A stretch of 64,000 nt of DNA from Micromonospora pallida (GCF_900090325.1 NZ_FMHW01000002.1:6139001-6203000); one strand, 5' to 3'. Numbered from the stretch's first letter, positions 16,160-25,139 are shown. The notes: generated by a model from the sequence alone, not told the origin. A program made the numbers and translations.

Positions 16160-17275
16160 CTAGAGGCTGCCGAAGGTGTCGTACCGCACATGCTGCGGCG
16201 GCACCTGGTCGGCGGCGAGCGCCCGCAGGGCGGCCCGGACCATCGCGGCCGACCCGGAGACGAAGCAGTCGTGCGCCGTCCACGGGCCGTAGCGGGTCAC
16301 CACGTCGGAGATGTCGCCCTGCTCACCGTCGAAGTCCGGGTCCGCGCTGCATGCCGGGGTCACCGACAACCACGGGTGTACGGCCACCAGCTCCCGCAGC
16401 CCGGTCAGCGCGTACAGGTCGTCAGCCTGCCGGGCGCCGTAGAACACGTGCACCCAGCGGGTCCGGTTGTACGTGATCAACTCCTCGACCAGCGCCTTGA
16501 TCGGGGCCAGCCCGACCCCGCCGGCCACGCAGAGAATGTCCCTGTCGGAGGCACGGTCGAGGGTCATCCCGCCCATCGGTGCGGCGATCCGCAGCAGGTC
16601 GCCCGGCCTGACGCGGCGGACCAGGGCACCGGAGACCCAACCCGCGCCCGGCGTCCGGATGTGGAACTCCAGGATGTTGTCGTCGTTCGGGGCGTTCGCC
16701 ACCGAGTACGTCCGCCACACCCGAGGGTGGTACCGGGGAACCTCGATGCTGACGTACTGACCGGCCCGGTACGGCAGCGGATGTTGCAGGGCCTGGACGG
16801 TCAGTACGGCGGTGTCCGGGCCGTACCGCTGGTGGGTCAGCACCTCGGCGTGCCAGAACGGCGGGTTCTCGTCGGCCTCAGCGCCGGCCTGCATCTTCTC
16901 CGAGATCGCCGCGTACGCGTCCCGCCACGCCTGGTCGTACTCCAGGTTCCAGCCGTCCCCGCCGGCGGTGCGCAACGCGTCCAGCAGGGCGATCCCCATG
17001 GTGGCGTAGCTGCCGGCGGTGACGTGGTACTTGCGATGGTCCCGGCCGAGGGCGCGCAGGTACTCGTCGAAGCTCTCCGGGTCGTCGATGGCCTGGGTGG
17101 CGGCGACGATCGCGTCCAGAATCCGGTCACCCTGGCCGCGCATCTGCACTGGGAAGAGTTTCCGCAGGTCGGGGTCGAGGAGGAACAGGCGGGCGTAGAA
17201 GTAGTCGCTGAGCCGCTCCCGGTCCCCCTCGACGAGGGCCCAGCTCTCCTTCAACAGCCGCGCGAAGTTCTCCAT
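16160..17275 (-). CDS. Flavohemoglobin-type globin/FAD/NAD(P)H reductase
   Basis: 371 residues. Residues 1-130 are a globin fold with a B10-like Tyr in LSDYFYARLF and the proximal His in HRKYHVTAG. Residues 145-240 are the FAD domain (RTYSVAN; GQYVSIEVPRY). Residues 250-371 are the NAD(P)H domain (CVAGGVGLAPIKALVEEL). It is a candidate nitric oxide dioxygenase or oxygen-binding reductase. Start ATG 17275 follows GAGGGGAG. A perfect palindrome 65 nt upstream may be its operator. Confidence 0.85.
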   Translation of the reverse strand: MENFARLLKESWALVEGDRERLSDYFYARLFLLDPDLRKLFPVQMRGQGDRILDAIVAATQAIDDPESFDEYLRALGRDHRKYHVTAGSYATMGIALLDALRTAGGDGWNLEYDQAWRDAYAAISEKMQAGAEADENPPFWHAEVLTHQRYGPDTAVLTVQALQHPLPYRAGQYVSIEVPRYHPRVWRTYSVANAPNDDNILEFHIRTPGAGWVSGALVRRVRPGDLLRIAAPMGGMTLDRASDRDILCVAGGVGLAPIKALVEELITYNRTRWVHVFYGARQADDLYALTGLRELVAVHPWLSVTPACSADPDFDGEQGDISDVVTRYGPWTAHDCFVSGSAAMVRAALRALAADQVPPQHVRYDTFGSL

Positions 17276-17339
17276 CGGCGCTCCCCTCGGCAGGACGTGC
17301 ATCGGGCAGAACCAAGCATGAACACGGAGCGTCGATGAA

Positions 17340-17360
17340 GGTCGCACAGAATGTGCGACC
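17340..17360. promoter_or_regulatory. Palindrome upstream of the flavohemoglobin-type gene
   Basis: GGTCGCACA and its exact complement TGTGCGACC separated by 3 nt. Its position upstream of a likely NO- or oxygen-related gene fits a dimeric regulator site (Crp/Fnr-like or other). Confidence 0.5.
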
Positions 17361-17400
17361 GATTCGCGCTGTCTGTCCCCGCCCGATCACCACTCCCCGC

Positions 17401-17470
17401 CGATCATGGAGTTGTGGTGCCCGATTGATACGTTTGGCGAGGTTTGCGAGGTGCCACAAGTCCATGATCG
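17401..17470. repeat. Long intergenic inverted repeat
   Basis: CGATCATGGAGTTGTGGTGC at 17401-17420 pairs with 17451-17470 at 17 of 20 positions, with a 30-nt loop. It could be a dispersed palindromic repeat or a small structured RNA. No gene is seen between 17276 and 17518. Confidence 0.55.
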
Positions 17471-17518
17471 ACGAGGTGAGGGGGTGGAGCGGCGGGTGGG
17501 ATGGGGGAGAGTGGGGTG

Positions 17519-18288
17519 GTGACGGTTGAGCTCACCCGACCGGTGTCCCACCGGTTCCTCGGCACCGAGACGCTGCTGGTGCTCGGGCTGTCGCTCGGGC
17601 AGTCCGCGGTCTACGCCACCGTGTCGATCATCGCCAAACTGACCGCCGAGGGGGACTCTCCCGGCAGACCGCCGCGCTGAACACCTCGGCGTCGCCCCGA
17701 CCGTGGTTGGACCTGACCTACCAGGTGCTCGGCATCGTCTTCGCGTTGGTGCCGGTGCTGCTCGCCGTACACCTGCTCAACCGCGACCCGGGCGACGCCG
17801 GACGGACCCTCGGCCTGGACGCCCGGCAACCCGGTCGGGACCTGGCCCGGGGCGCCGGCCTGGCGGCGCTGATCGGGCTACCCGGTCTGCTGCTGTTCTG
17901 GGCCGCCGCGCAGCTCGGGCTGAACGCCACGGTGGTGCCGGCCGCGCTGCCCGAGCTGTGGTGGACCGTGCCGGTGCTGATCCTCTCCGCCGTGCAGAAC
18001 GCGATCCTGGAGGAGGTGATCGTGGTCGGCTACCTGACGACCCGGCTGCGGCAGCTCCAGTGGCGGCTCGGCGCGGTGATCGCCACCAGCGCGTTGCTGC
18101 GCGGGTCGTACCACCTCTACCAGGGCTTCGGCGCGTTCGTCGGGAATGCGGTGATGGGCGTGGTGTTCAGCCTCTTCTACCTGCGGACGCGGCGGGTCAT
18201 GCCGCTGGTCGTCGCGCACACCCTGCTCGACATCGCGGCGTTCGTCGGCTACTCCCTTCTGCCGAGAGACTGGTTCGACTGGCTCTGA
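17519..18288 (+). pseudogene. CPBP intramembrane glutamic protease, frameshifted
   Basis: The gene starts at GTG 17519 (VTVELTRPVSHRFLGTETLL) and reads in one frame to about 17655, then continues in the next frame (GLSRQTAALNTSASPRPWLD) to 18288. Both halves belong together: N-terminal transmembrane helix, then helices with the CPBP motif ILEEVIVVGYLTTRLRQL (catalytic EE) and SALLRGSYHLYQGFG. One missing G in the GAGGGGGAC run explains the shift; this could be a true mutation or a sequencing error in a homopolymer. CPBP proteins are membrane proteases or abortive-infection proteins. The 3' end overlaps the convergent EcsC-like gene by 40 nt. Confidence 0.8.
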
Positions 18289-19622
18289 GGCCGACCGAAC
18301 CCCGGCTGCCGGTAGACGGTGATCGTCCGGGCGGCCAACCGCTCGACGGCAGCCGAGTCCCCCGCCGCTGCGGCGAGCACCGCCGCGCCGGGCAGCAGGC
18401 GGGACGCCAACCGGAGCGCCAACCAGCCGCCGGCCTGCGCGGCGAGCGGTGTGGCCAGCCGCCAGGCCGCCTCGGCCACCCGATCCCACGGCGGATCACC
18501 ATACCCGGCCGCTGCCTGGGCTGCGGCGAGCGCTGTCCGGGCACTGTCCGCGTCCGGGTGCACCCGGGTCAGCACCAGCAGCTCGACCGCCCGCTCCGGG
18601 TCGACCGGATCGCGCCCGTACGCCGCCGCCAGGTGCAGCACCAGGCTGGCCTGGGCCCAGAGCACCGCCGCCAGTTCGGCCAGGGGAGCGAAGAGACCGG
18701 CCAGGGCGGCGGTCGCCCCACCCCACCCGGCCGTCCGGGAGAACCGCCGGGTGGCGAGCCGGGCCAGGCCGGCGGAACCCGCCCCCGGGTACGCCGTGCG
18801 CAACGCGTCCGCCCAGGCGTTGGCCTGCGGTCCGATCCGCTCCACTGCGGCCAGCGCCAGCAATTCCGGTGCGAAGGCCGGGTGCGCCAGCAACCGGTCG
18901 AGATCGACGGTACGCCCGTTCGCGGCCCCTGATGCCTGGGCAGGCGACCGGCTCTCCACCTCTGCTCGCACCGTTCGGTCGGCCTGTTCTTCGCCCTCGG
19001 GGGCGCTCGCCTTCCTGGTGCTCTTCCGGGGAGTGGCGGCCGACTTTCCGGTCGTCTTCCGGGCGGTGCTCTTCTTTGGGGTGGCTCGGTGCGGGCCAGT
19101 GTCCTCGGCGCTCAGAGCGTCGGCGGGCCCTGTTGCGGCATCGTTTGGTGGAGTGTGTTTCGAATCACTCACGGCAGGAGGGGATGTCGCCCGCCCCGGC
19201 GCGGCGGTGCCGTCGGCGTCCGCGGCCGCTTTCGGGCGACGGCGGGGCGCCGGTGTGCTCCGTGGCTGGGCGGCGGCACCGGAGTCGGTACCCTGCGTCG
19301 ACGGCCCGACGGAGCCCTCGGAGATCGCCCCCGCGCGTCGGCCCGCCCGGACCACTTTCTGGCGCGGGGCTCGCCGCGGGGGTGCCGCTGGCTGCTCGGT
19401 GTCGGTCGGACCGCCCGTTTCCGGAGGCTGGAAGAGCACCGTGGGGGCGGATGCCTTCCGTCGAGGCCGGCTCCGGGGCGGGCCGTCCGGTTGGTCCGTG
19501 ACCGGGTCGGGCTCGGCGGCCGGGATGGCCGGCGGGGTGAAGGTCGGCTCGGGGGAACGGCCGCGACGTGCTGCTGTGCGCGGCTCGCGGCGAGGCGGAT
19601 CGCTCGGCGGCTGCTCCTGCAT
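18249..19622 (-). CDS. EcsC-like protein with long disordered N-terminus
   Basis: 457 residues. Residues 1-225 are a Pro/Arg/Ala/Thr-rich disordered region with basic repeats such as KKSTARKTTGKSAATPRKST. Residues 230-440 are a helical domain with hydrophobic helices (LFAPLAELAAVLWAQASLVL; AVELLVLTRVHPD) that resembles EcsC-family proteins. It may interact with membranes; function unknown. ATG 19622 lies 8 nt after TAGGCT. The upstream tRNAs are divergent. Confidence 0.6.
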   Translation of the reverse strand: MQEQPPSDPPRREPRTAARRGRSPEPTFTPPAIPAAEPDPVTDQPDGPPRSRPRRKASAPTVLFQPPETGGPTDTEQPAAPPRRAPRQKVVRAGRRAGAISEGSVGPSTQGTDSGAAAQPRSTPAPRRRPKAAADADGTAAPGRATSPPAVSDSKHTPPNDAATGPADALSAEDTGPHRATPKKSTARKTTGKSAATPRKSTRKASAPEGEEQADRTVRAEVESRSPAQASGAANGRTVDLDRLLAHPAFAPELLALAAVERIGPQANAWADALRTAYPGAGSAGLARLATRRFSRTAGWGGATAALAGLFAPLAELAAVLWAQASLVLHLAAAYGRDPVDPERAVELLVLTRVHPDADSARTALAAAQAAAGYGDPPWDRVAEAAWRLATPLAAQAGGWLALRLASRLLPGAAVLAAAAGDSAAVERLAARTITVYRQPGFGRPQSQSNQSLGRRE

Positions 19623-19780
19623 ATCGACGAAGCCTAGTCCCGATCGTGGCGGCGCGCAGGAGGAAACTCCTGCTCAGGAAGGGACGTTGGCAGACTGAGG
19701 TCGCTGGAGGGGGAAGTCGCTTTGCTCCCTGCCGGGGCGGGGTTGTATTCTCGGTCGGCGGTGGTCTACTGGGCCACCGA

Positions 19781-19871
19781 GGAGACTTCGCCTAGTCTGG
19801 TCTATGGCGCCGCACTGCTAATGCGGTTGGGGTCTTAAAGCCCCTCCCGGGTTCGAATCCCGGAGTCTCCG
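19781..19871 (+). tRNA. tRNA-Ser(GCU)
   Basis: 91-nt class II tRNA: acceptor GGAGACT pairs with AGTCTCC, anticodon loop CTGCTAA (anticodon GCT), long variable arm, T-loop GGGTTCGAATCCC. Intact. Confidence 0.95.
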
Positions 19872-19905
19872 CGCGAAAGCCGGTGTGTAGACTGGCCGAG
19901 CACCA

Positions 19906-19978
19906 GCGCCCGTAGCTCAACGGATAGAGCATCTGACTACGGATCAGAAGGTTAGGGGTTCGAGTCCCTTCGGGCGCG
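19906..19978 (+). tRNA. tRNA-Arg(ACG)
   Basis: 73 nt: acceptor GCGCCCG pairs with CGGGCGC, anticodon loop CTACGGA (ACG), T-arm GGGGTTCGAGTCCC. It is the integration target of the next element: its 3' half from the anticodon stem is duplicated at the far end. Confidence 0.95.
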
Positions 19979-19989
19979 CAAGATCACAA
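19942..19989 (+). repeat. attL core of the tRNA-Arg element
   Basis: The 48-bp segment from the 3' side of the tRNA-Arg anticodon (GATCAGAAGGTTAG...) to just past the tRNA end (...CAAGATCACAA). Positions 19953-19989 recur exactly at 38745-38781, and 19942-19955 recur reverse-complemented at 23283-23296. Confidence 0.85.
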
Positions 19990-21493
19990 GGGGTCTGACC
20001 TGTGGAAACGCAGGCCAGGCCCCTTGTGTTTTCTGGCCGCTGTGGACGGTGGGTGTCGCGTGGGTGCCACTCGGGTGTCATCACGTTCCGTGACGGTCCG
20101 GCCGGTAGCGGGTTCTTGACCTGCGGCTCCCTCTGCTTCGCGGGTGTCTTGCGGGCCGGAGTATGTGCCGCCGGTCGGGGCTTGGGCCGGTTGCGGTGGC
20201 TCTTCTTTCGGATCTTGGCGCGGGTGCGGCGGGCGGCGGCGAGGACGAGGTGGGCGGTGGCGTCGGCGCAGCGGCGCTGCGTGAGGGGCAGGACGCTGGT
20301 GTAGGTGTCGGCGGTGACCAGGATGCTGGAGTGTCCGAGCATGTCCTGCAGGGTCTTGAGGTCGGCGCCGGCTTCGTGGGCGAGGGACGCGGCGCCGTGG
20401 CGCAGGTCGTGCAGTCGGACCGGCGGGACACCTGCGCGTTTGACCAGTAGCCGGAAGCGGCCGCTGGCGTAGCCAGGGTGGATGGGGCTGCCATCCTTGC
20501 GGACGAATACGTAGCCGGAGTCGACCCAGGGTTTCCCCGTTGCCTCGCGGCGGGCTTGCTGATCTCGTTGGAGCCGTCGGTGTTGGCGCAGGACCTGGGC
20601 GGTACGTTTGTCCAGGGCGACGGGTCGGCGTCCGGCGGCGGTTTTCGGCTCCCCTCGATGACCTGGTAGCCGGCAGTGGTGCGGTTGCGCTCGACGTACA
20701 GCACGCCGCGGTCGAGGTCGACCTCGGTCCAGCGCAGCCCGCATACCTCGCCGCGGCGCAGGCCGCGCAGGGCGGTGAGCCACCAGAACGCGAACAGTGG
20801 GTCGTCGGTGACGGTGTCGAGGAAGGTGCCGAGCTGCTCGGCGGTCCACACGGCCACTGTCGGGTGCTCGCCGGTGGTCTGCCAGGCGCGGACGCGGTCG
20901 TCGGTCCAGACCTGGGCGTGGGGTTTGCGGTAGCCGGCGACGGTGATGTGCCGGGCCGGGTTGCCCTCGATCAGTTCCTGTTTGACGGCGAGGTTGAGCG
21001 CGGCGCGCAGGGTGGTCCGTAGGTGCTGCATCGCGGAGGCGGACTGGGGCAGTCCTTTGGTGTTGGTGGTCCGGGCGATCTGGTCGAAGACAGTGCGCAG
21101 CAGTCGGGCGTCGAGGTCGGCGAGGCGGTACTGGCCGAGGTGGGGGATCAGGACGCGTTCGACGTCGCGGGTGTAGTGCAGGCGGGTGGTCGGCCGGATC
21201 TGAGTGTGCTGGTCGAGCCAGTGCCGCAGCCACCGCTCGACGGTCCAGCCGCTGGCGGTGCGCTGCGCCTCGGTCGCGGCCAGCCACTTGTCCCGCGCTC
21301 TGCGCGCCGCCGCCTGCGATGGGTAGCCGCCTCGACGGACGCGTTCGGAACGGCCGAGCACGTTGCTGGCGCAGCAGTGGAAGTACCAGGTTCCGTGGAA
21401 GCGGTCGCCCAGGCGCGGGCAGCGCCGCTCCAGCCGCCGACCGTGGTTGTCCCGGCACCCGCATCGCTTGAAGATCACACCTAACGTCGCCAT
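19944..21493 (-). pseudogene. Tyrosine-recombinase integrase, frameshifted
   Basis: The 5' part starts at ATG 21493 (cysteine-rich N-terminus CGCRDNHGRR...CCASN, then core-binding domain and first catalytic Arg in TALRGLRRGEVCGL). It runs to about 20650, where one base is missing in the codons for EGS-PK. The 3' part continues in the adjacent frame with HDLRHGAASLAHE (H-x-x-R) and the nucleophile region LVTADTYTSVLP, then a basic tail, ending inside tRNA-Arg. All catalytic residues survive across the two frames. Restoring one C would recreate a typical AICE integrase of about 510 residues. A sequencing error is possible. Confidence 0.8.
19986..20028 (+). terminator. Terminator after tRNA-Arg
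   Basis: CACAAGGGG pairs with CCCCTTGTG around an imperfect inner stem, followed by TTTT. A related but diverged hairpin follows attR at about 38777-38820. Confidence 0.6.
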
Positions 21494-21827
21494 GACAGCA
21501 CCCCTTCTTGTGGACTTACCTCTCCCATCGACGCCGGTCCACCTGCTGATACGGATCCGTCAGCCGATACTCGCCAGCCGTGCCTCCGACCATCGGCGCA
21601 TTCAGCGAGAGGCGAATCGTTGGCTGGCGGTTCGGCGGCAGAGCCGACAGGGGTATCGGTTAGTCGGGAGACACGAATGGCCTAGCGGTGCGTCTAGGAC
21701 ACCGCACGGCCGAGGACGAGGGGACACCGAGCGGAGCTTCTGCCTGTGGCGCACACCCGCGTCCGCCCAGGGTTCGGCACCTTCGGAGCCAGATGTCCGT
21801 CCGGTGCTCCCGAACTTTCCCGGCTAG
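21494..21827. other. Gene-free stretch between integrase and IS copy 1
   Basis: No credible gene. Open frames here have arginine/proline-rich shadow composition. It would be the usual place for an excisionase or replication gene, but none is seen. Confidence 0.4.
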
Positions 21828-23282
21828 TACGGCAGCCGCCGTTCGGGATCATGGCTGGAATCCGGGGTTGAGGCGTCGCGTGTAGTGGGATCGTCGGGCT
21901 CGGGCTTGATGGCGGCGCCGGAATTGTGACCAGCGCAAACGGTGGGCGAGGTCGCTGATCGGGCGGATGATGAAGGCGTTGATCAGACGGCGGACTTCGT
22001 TGACCGTGAGCTTGATCAGCCCGGTGCGCCCCGGGTCGTCGTCGGCTTTGCCTGCGGTGTCGGCGGCGCAGATCGCCAGGACGGCGAGGGCGGCCAGAGC
22101 GAGGATGGTGAAGCGGTGCCAGGAGTCCCAGCGGCGGACCTGGTGCTGGTCCAGACCGACCTGACTCTTGGCGGCCTGGAAGGCTTCCTCGACGGTCCAG
22201 CGGATTCCTGCCACCCGCACGAGCTGCGCGAGGGTGGCCGGGTGTCGGGTCCAGCACCGGTAGAAGGCCAACTCTCCGGTGGAGGTGTTGCGGCGGATCA
22301 GGAGGCTGTGCCGGCCGCCGTCGTCGGGGTCGGCGTCCGTGGTGACCTGATCGAGCCAGGCCCAGTCGTAGTAGCGGGGCCCTTTCGATCCGGTCCCTGC
22401 GCTGCGGCGCTGCCACGCTGAGGCGGGTAGTTCGGCGGCGATCCGGTCGGCACGAGCCTTGACCTTGCCGCCGTCGAGCGGCACCAGGTGGCTGCGGGAC
22501 ACGGCCAAGACGTAGCCCAGCCGTTGTCCGCGCAGCCGGTTGCGGAAGACGCTGCTGTTGCCGTACGCCTCGTCCGCTGCGGCCCACGCCACCGGCACGC
22601 CGGCGTCAACGGCTGCGGTGATCATCTCGGCGGCCAACTCGGACTTCGTGGCGAACCCGATCTCGTCCGGGACACCGGCGGCCTGGCAGCGGCCCCGGTC
22701 CTCGGTCCACGACACCGGCAGGTAGACCCTGCGGTCGATCAGGGTGTGCCCGTCCCGGCCGGCGTAGCCGAGGAACACCCCGACCTGCGCGTTTTCGATC
22801 CTGCCGGCGGTGCCGGTGTACTGGCGTTGCACTCCGACGGTGTGCACGCCTTTCTTCAGATCACCGGTCTCGTCGACGACCAGGACCGCCTCCGGGGCGC
22901 CGAACCGGCCGACGATCACCTGGCGCAGGTCGTCACGGACGGCCTCGGCGTCCCACACCGCCCGGAACAGCAGCCGCTGCATCGCATCCGGGCGGGCGTG
23001 TCCGGCCTGCTCCGCCAACTGCCAACACGTCTTGACCTCGATATCCGACAGCAGCCCGGTCACGAACGCCGCCGCCGTCCGACGCGGCTCGACCCGCCCG
23101 AACCGGCCCGCGAACGAGGCGAGCACCCCGGCCAGAACCCGCTCCCACCCACCAGGGTTTACGCTGTGGCACGCGGCCACCGCCGAATCTGAAGTTATGT
23201 CCACAACATACAGACGATCACGCGGTGGCCGCCTCGCGTCCACCCCGCTCTACCAGCGGAATCTCAAACGGCGGCTGCCGTA
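21828..23282 (-). mobile_element. IS701-type insertion sequence, copy 1 (full length, 1455 bp)
   Basis: Terminal inverted repeats TACGGCAGCCGCCGTT at both ends. Flanks are CTAG (21824-21827) and CTAA (23283-23286), so they do not match as a simple 4-bp duplication. Copy 2, at 37397-38743, is inverted and 108 bp shorter. The right flank carries a 14-bp piece of the tRNA-Arg attachment core. Confidence 0.9.
21849..23243 (-). CDS. IS701-family transposase (DDE)
   Basis: 464 residues. Contains VVDETGDLKKGVHTVGVQRQ (first catalytic Asp), WAAADEAYGNSSVFRNRLRG (second acidic region), and RWTVEEAFQAAKSQVGLDQH (third, Glu). This is the IS4/IS701 DDE arrangement with the YREK-like helix. Full length, so likely active. 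The start could be the GTG giving MDARRPP or a later one near VVDITSDS. Confidence 0.9.
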   Translation of the reverse strand: MDARRPPRDRLYVVDITSDSAVAACHSVNPGGWERVLAGVLASFAGRFGRVEPRRTAAAFVTGLLSDIEVKTCWQLAEQAGHARPDAMQRLLFRAVWDAEAVRDDLRQVIVGRFGAPEAVLVVDETGDLKKGVHTVGVQRQYTGTAGRIENAQVGVFLGYAGRDGHTLIDRRVYLPVSWTEDRGRCQAAGVPDEIGFATKSELAAEMITAAVDAGVPVAWAAADEAYGNSSVFRNRLRGQRLGYVLAVSRSHLVPLDGGKVKARADRIAAELPASAWQRRSAGTGSKGPRYYDWAWLDQVTTDADPDDGGRHSLLIRRNTSTGELAFYRCWTRHPATLAQLVRVAGIRWTVEEAFQAAKSQVGLDQHQVRRWDSWHRFTILALAALAVLAICAADTAGKADDDPGRTGLIKLTVNEVRRLINAFIIRPISDLAHRLRWSQFRRRHQARARRSHYTRRLNPGFQP

Positions 23283-23296
23283 CTAACCTTCTGATC
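23283..23296 (-). repeat. Displaced half of the right attachment site
   Basis: Reads GATCAGAAGGTTAG on the minus strand, identical to tRNA-Arg positions 19942-19955. It directly abuts IS copy 1. It is exactly the part missing from the 5' side of attR at 38745, where IS copy 2 abuts. Confidence 0.75.
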
Positions 23297-23510
23297 AGCA
23301 GCGAAGCCTGCCTATGGACATGATCGGAATGGTCAACCGCACACCCCAGTCCCGCCCGGTCCGCGTCAGTCCCACCGCGTGCCAGCAGGTTCAGAACCGG
23401 CGCTGGGTTTCGTCGATCCCTGCTCGCCGCCAGTTCATGCTCAGAATCCCGGCGACTCCCTGCGCGTCCGGACCAGCTACCCGACGTCCGAGCAGCCACG
23501 GAGCACGCGA

Positions 23511-24182
23511 TCAGCCGACGAAGCCGTCAGGTCGGGCGACATCTTCCTCGTCGAGTAGCTCGCGACGCCATTCCGCGAACCGGCCACGCAGGTTGTTCAG
23601 GGCCGGGCCGGTGACGCCGTACTGGGCGAAGTCGTCAGGATCGAGCACGTTGGCTTGCCCGAGGGCGTCAGCGAAGACACGCCGGACGAACCCGCGGTCG
23701 GCGCGTTGCGCGAGGTTGAGGACGGCTTCACGGGTGTATCGGCCGGATTGAAGCGTGGCGTCGACGTCGATGAAGTCGCGGGCGAACGCTCGCCCGTAGA
23801 GCGCGCTCATCTTGTTCGCGACCGCGTCGTCAGGGTGTAGTACCGGTCCGATGGCCATGAGAACGGGTTCGTTGGCGCGCCAGTCCACGCCGAGTTCGAC
23901 CTTGGAAACACGCCGCCCATCGGCGACCGCCAGCCGGGCGAAGGTGTCGTACTGTCGCTCGATGTCGACGCTCAGGCCGTCGTCGCGGTAGGCGTGCACG
24001 ACGGCCGCGACCGCGTCGGTGAACTCCTCGCGGCGGTCCCAGGAGGTGAACAGGTCGACGTCGTCGCTGGGCCGCTCGAGAAAGCCGGCGGCTTGGACCG
24101 CGTAACCGCCGGCCAAGGCGAAGCCGTACCGATGGGCGGCCTCGAGTCCGGTGCGGGCGAGTCGTTCGTGGAACGGGTCCAC
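23511..24182 (-). CDS. Nucleotidyltransferase-like toxin (AbiEii-type)
   Basis: 223 residues. N-terminal nucleotidyltransferase core with FALAGGYAVQAAGFLERPSD and the metal-binding DDVDLFT pair, a further strand VSKVELGVDWRAN, then a helical region with HPDDAVANKMSALYGRAFAR, all typical of the AbiEii/MenT-like family, which modifies tRNA or NTPs to arrest growth. It starts 2 nt after the stop of the upstream gene, so the two are an operon. Type IV-like toxin-antitoxin by family knowledge. Confidence 0.75.
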   Translation of the reverse strand: MDPFHERLARTGLEAAHRYGFALAGGYAVQAAGFLERPSDDVDLFTSWDRREEFTDAVAAVVHAYRDDGLSVDIERQYDTFARLAVADGRRVSKVELGVDWRANEPVLMAIGPVLHPDDAVANKMSALYGRAFARDFIDVDATLQSGRYTREAVLNLAQRADRGFVRRVFADALGQANVLDPDDFAQYGVTGPALNNLRGRFAEWRRELLDEEDVARPDGFVG

Positions 24183-24184
24183 CG

Positions 24185-24751
24185 CTACGCGGCTTCCGTG
24201 CGGGTCGCGGCGAGTTCGGGAAAGGCTTCCTCCCAGCGTCGTCGTAGCTGGGGTGGCAGCCAGAGAGCGGGCCAGAGCCGCCGGAGAAAATCGGCGTTGA
24301 GCCAGGTGTTCAGGTCGTCGACGGTGCCGGCTTCGGTGAGCACCACCTTGTACATGCTTTCGAGGCGTGCGGGTCGACTCAGGTCGTACTCGGCGTGACC
24401 GGACCAGTCGAGATGACGCGGAAGCGCGACCAGGCCTTCGGCCGGGCCGTTCAGCGCGGCAAGGGTCTCGGCCACGACGTAGGGCCTTCGGTCACCGTAG
24501 GGACGGTAGTCCGCAGGCGGCTGGGGTGGTGTCTTGCGCCGGCTGACGTTGGTCGCCCGGCGGACCTCCGGCCGCAGTGCCTGGCGGATCGTCTCCCGGC
24601 TGTACCCGGTGACCCGTTGCAGGTCCACCGGCCGCCAACCGGCCGCGTGGAACGCCCGTAGTTGCTCATCCCGCTCGGTCAACGCGGCTGCCCTGGTCGC
24701 CTCGTACCTGGCGACGACCGCGCGCAGATCATCATCGGAAAACCGGCCCAC
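24185..24751 (-). CDS. Antitoxin-like HTH protein of the AbiE-type pair
   Basis: 188 residues. N-terminal helices with an HTH (AAGWRPVDLQRVTGYSRETI) and a C-terminal alpha/beta domain (LTEAGTVDDLNTWLNADFLR). GTG 24751 lies 7 nt after TAGGCT on the minus strand, a leaderless start. Position upstream of and adjacent to the nucleotidyltransferase, plus a DNA-binding domain, suggests an autoregulating antitoxin. It is not a clear AbiEi homologue, so the pair may be a variant. Confidence 0.6.
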   Translation of the reverse strand: MGRFSDDDLRAVVARYEATRAAALTERDEQLRAFHAAGWRPVDLQRVTGYSRETIRQALRPEVRRATNVSRRKTPPQPPADYRPYGDRRPYVVAETLAALNGPAEGLVALPRHLDWSGHAEYDLSRPARLESMYKVVLTEAGTVDDLNTWLNADFLRRLWPALWLPPQLRRRWEEAFPELAATRTEAA

Positions 24752-24860
24752 GGCCGTAAGCCTATCAGGCTAGGCCAAGCACGCTTGGCCCTTTACGCGA
24801 TCTCCGAGATCCAGTCCGAGCCCTTCGTCCGAGCGATGTAATGGGGCACGGCGGACTACC

Positions 24861-24985
24861 CGCTACGCCAGCGGCCGATTCCGGCTACCAATCAAGCGCG
24901 CAGGTGTCCCACAGGTACGGCTGCACGACCTACGCCACGGTGCCGCGTCCCTCGCCCACGAAGCCGGCGCCGACTTCAAAACCCG
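24861..24985 (+). pseudogene. Fragment of a second integrase gene
   Basis: About 41 codons read RYASGRFRLPIKRAGVPQVR, then LHDLRHGAASLAHEAGADFK, closely matching the catalytic H-x-x-R segment of the integrase at 19.9-21.5 kb. It is a relic on the opposite strand and stops abruptly at both ends. The rest of 24752-25139 holds no gene except the promoter of the AAA+ gene. Confidence 0.75.
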
Positions 24986-25127
24986 TGGTCGCCGCCTCTG
25001 ATCCGGGCTCGGGTGACCAGCCCCGCAAGCAGGTCCTTTCGCGCGCCCCCGAGTAGCCCGACCAGGCCGGTTCAGGGGGCAGCCCTGAAGCAGCCGGCGT
25101 TGACAGAAGAGTGTCGGTGGTCAGCCT

Positions 25128-25133
25128 TAGGGT
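25128..25133 (+). promoter_or_regulatory. TAGGGT -10 element, leaderless AAA+ gene
   Basis: TAGGGT ends 7 nt before the ATG at 25140, with no Shine-Dalgarno. The same TTAGGGTTCG(G/C)GCATG context precedes the epimerase gene at 51818. A TTGACA lies at 25100-25105, but the 22-nt spacing is long for a -35 box. Confidence 0.5.
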
Positions 25134-25139
25134 TCGGGC

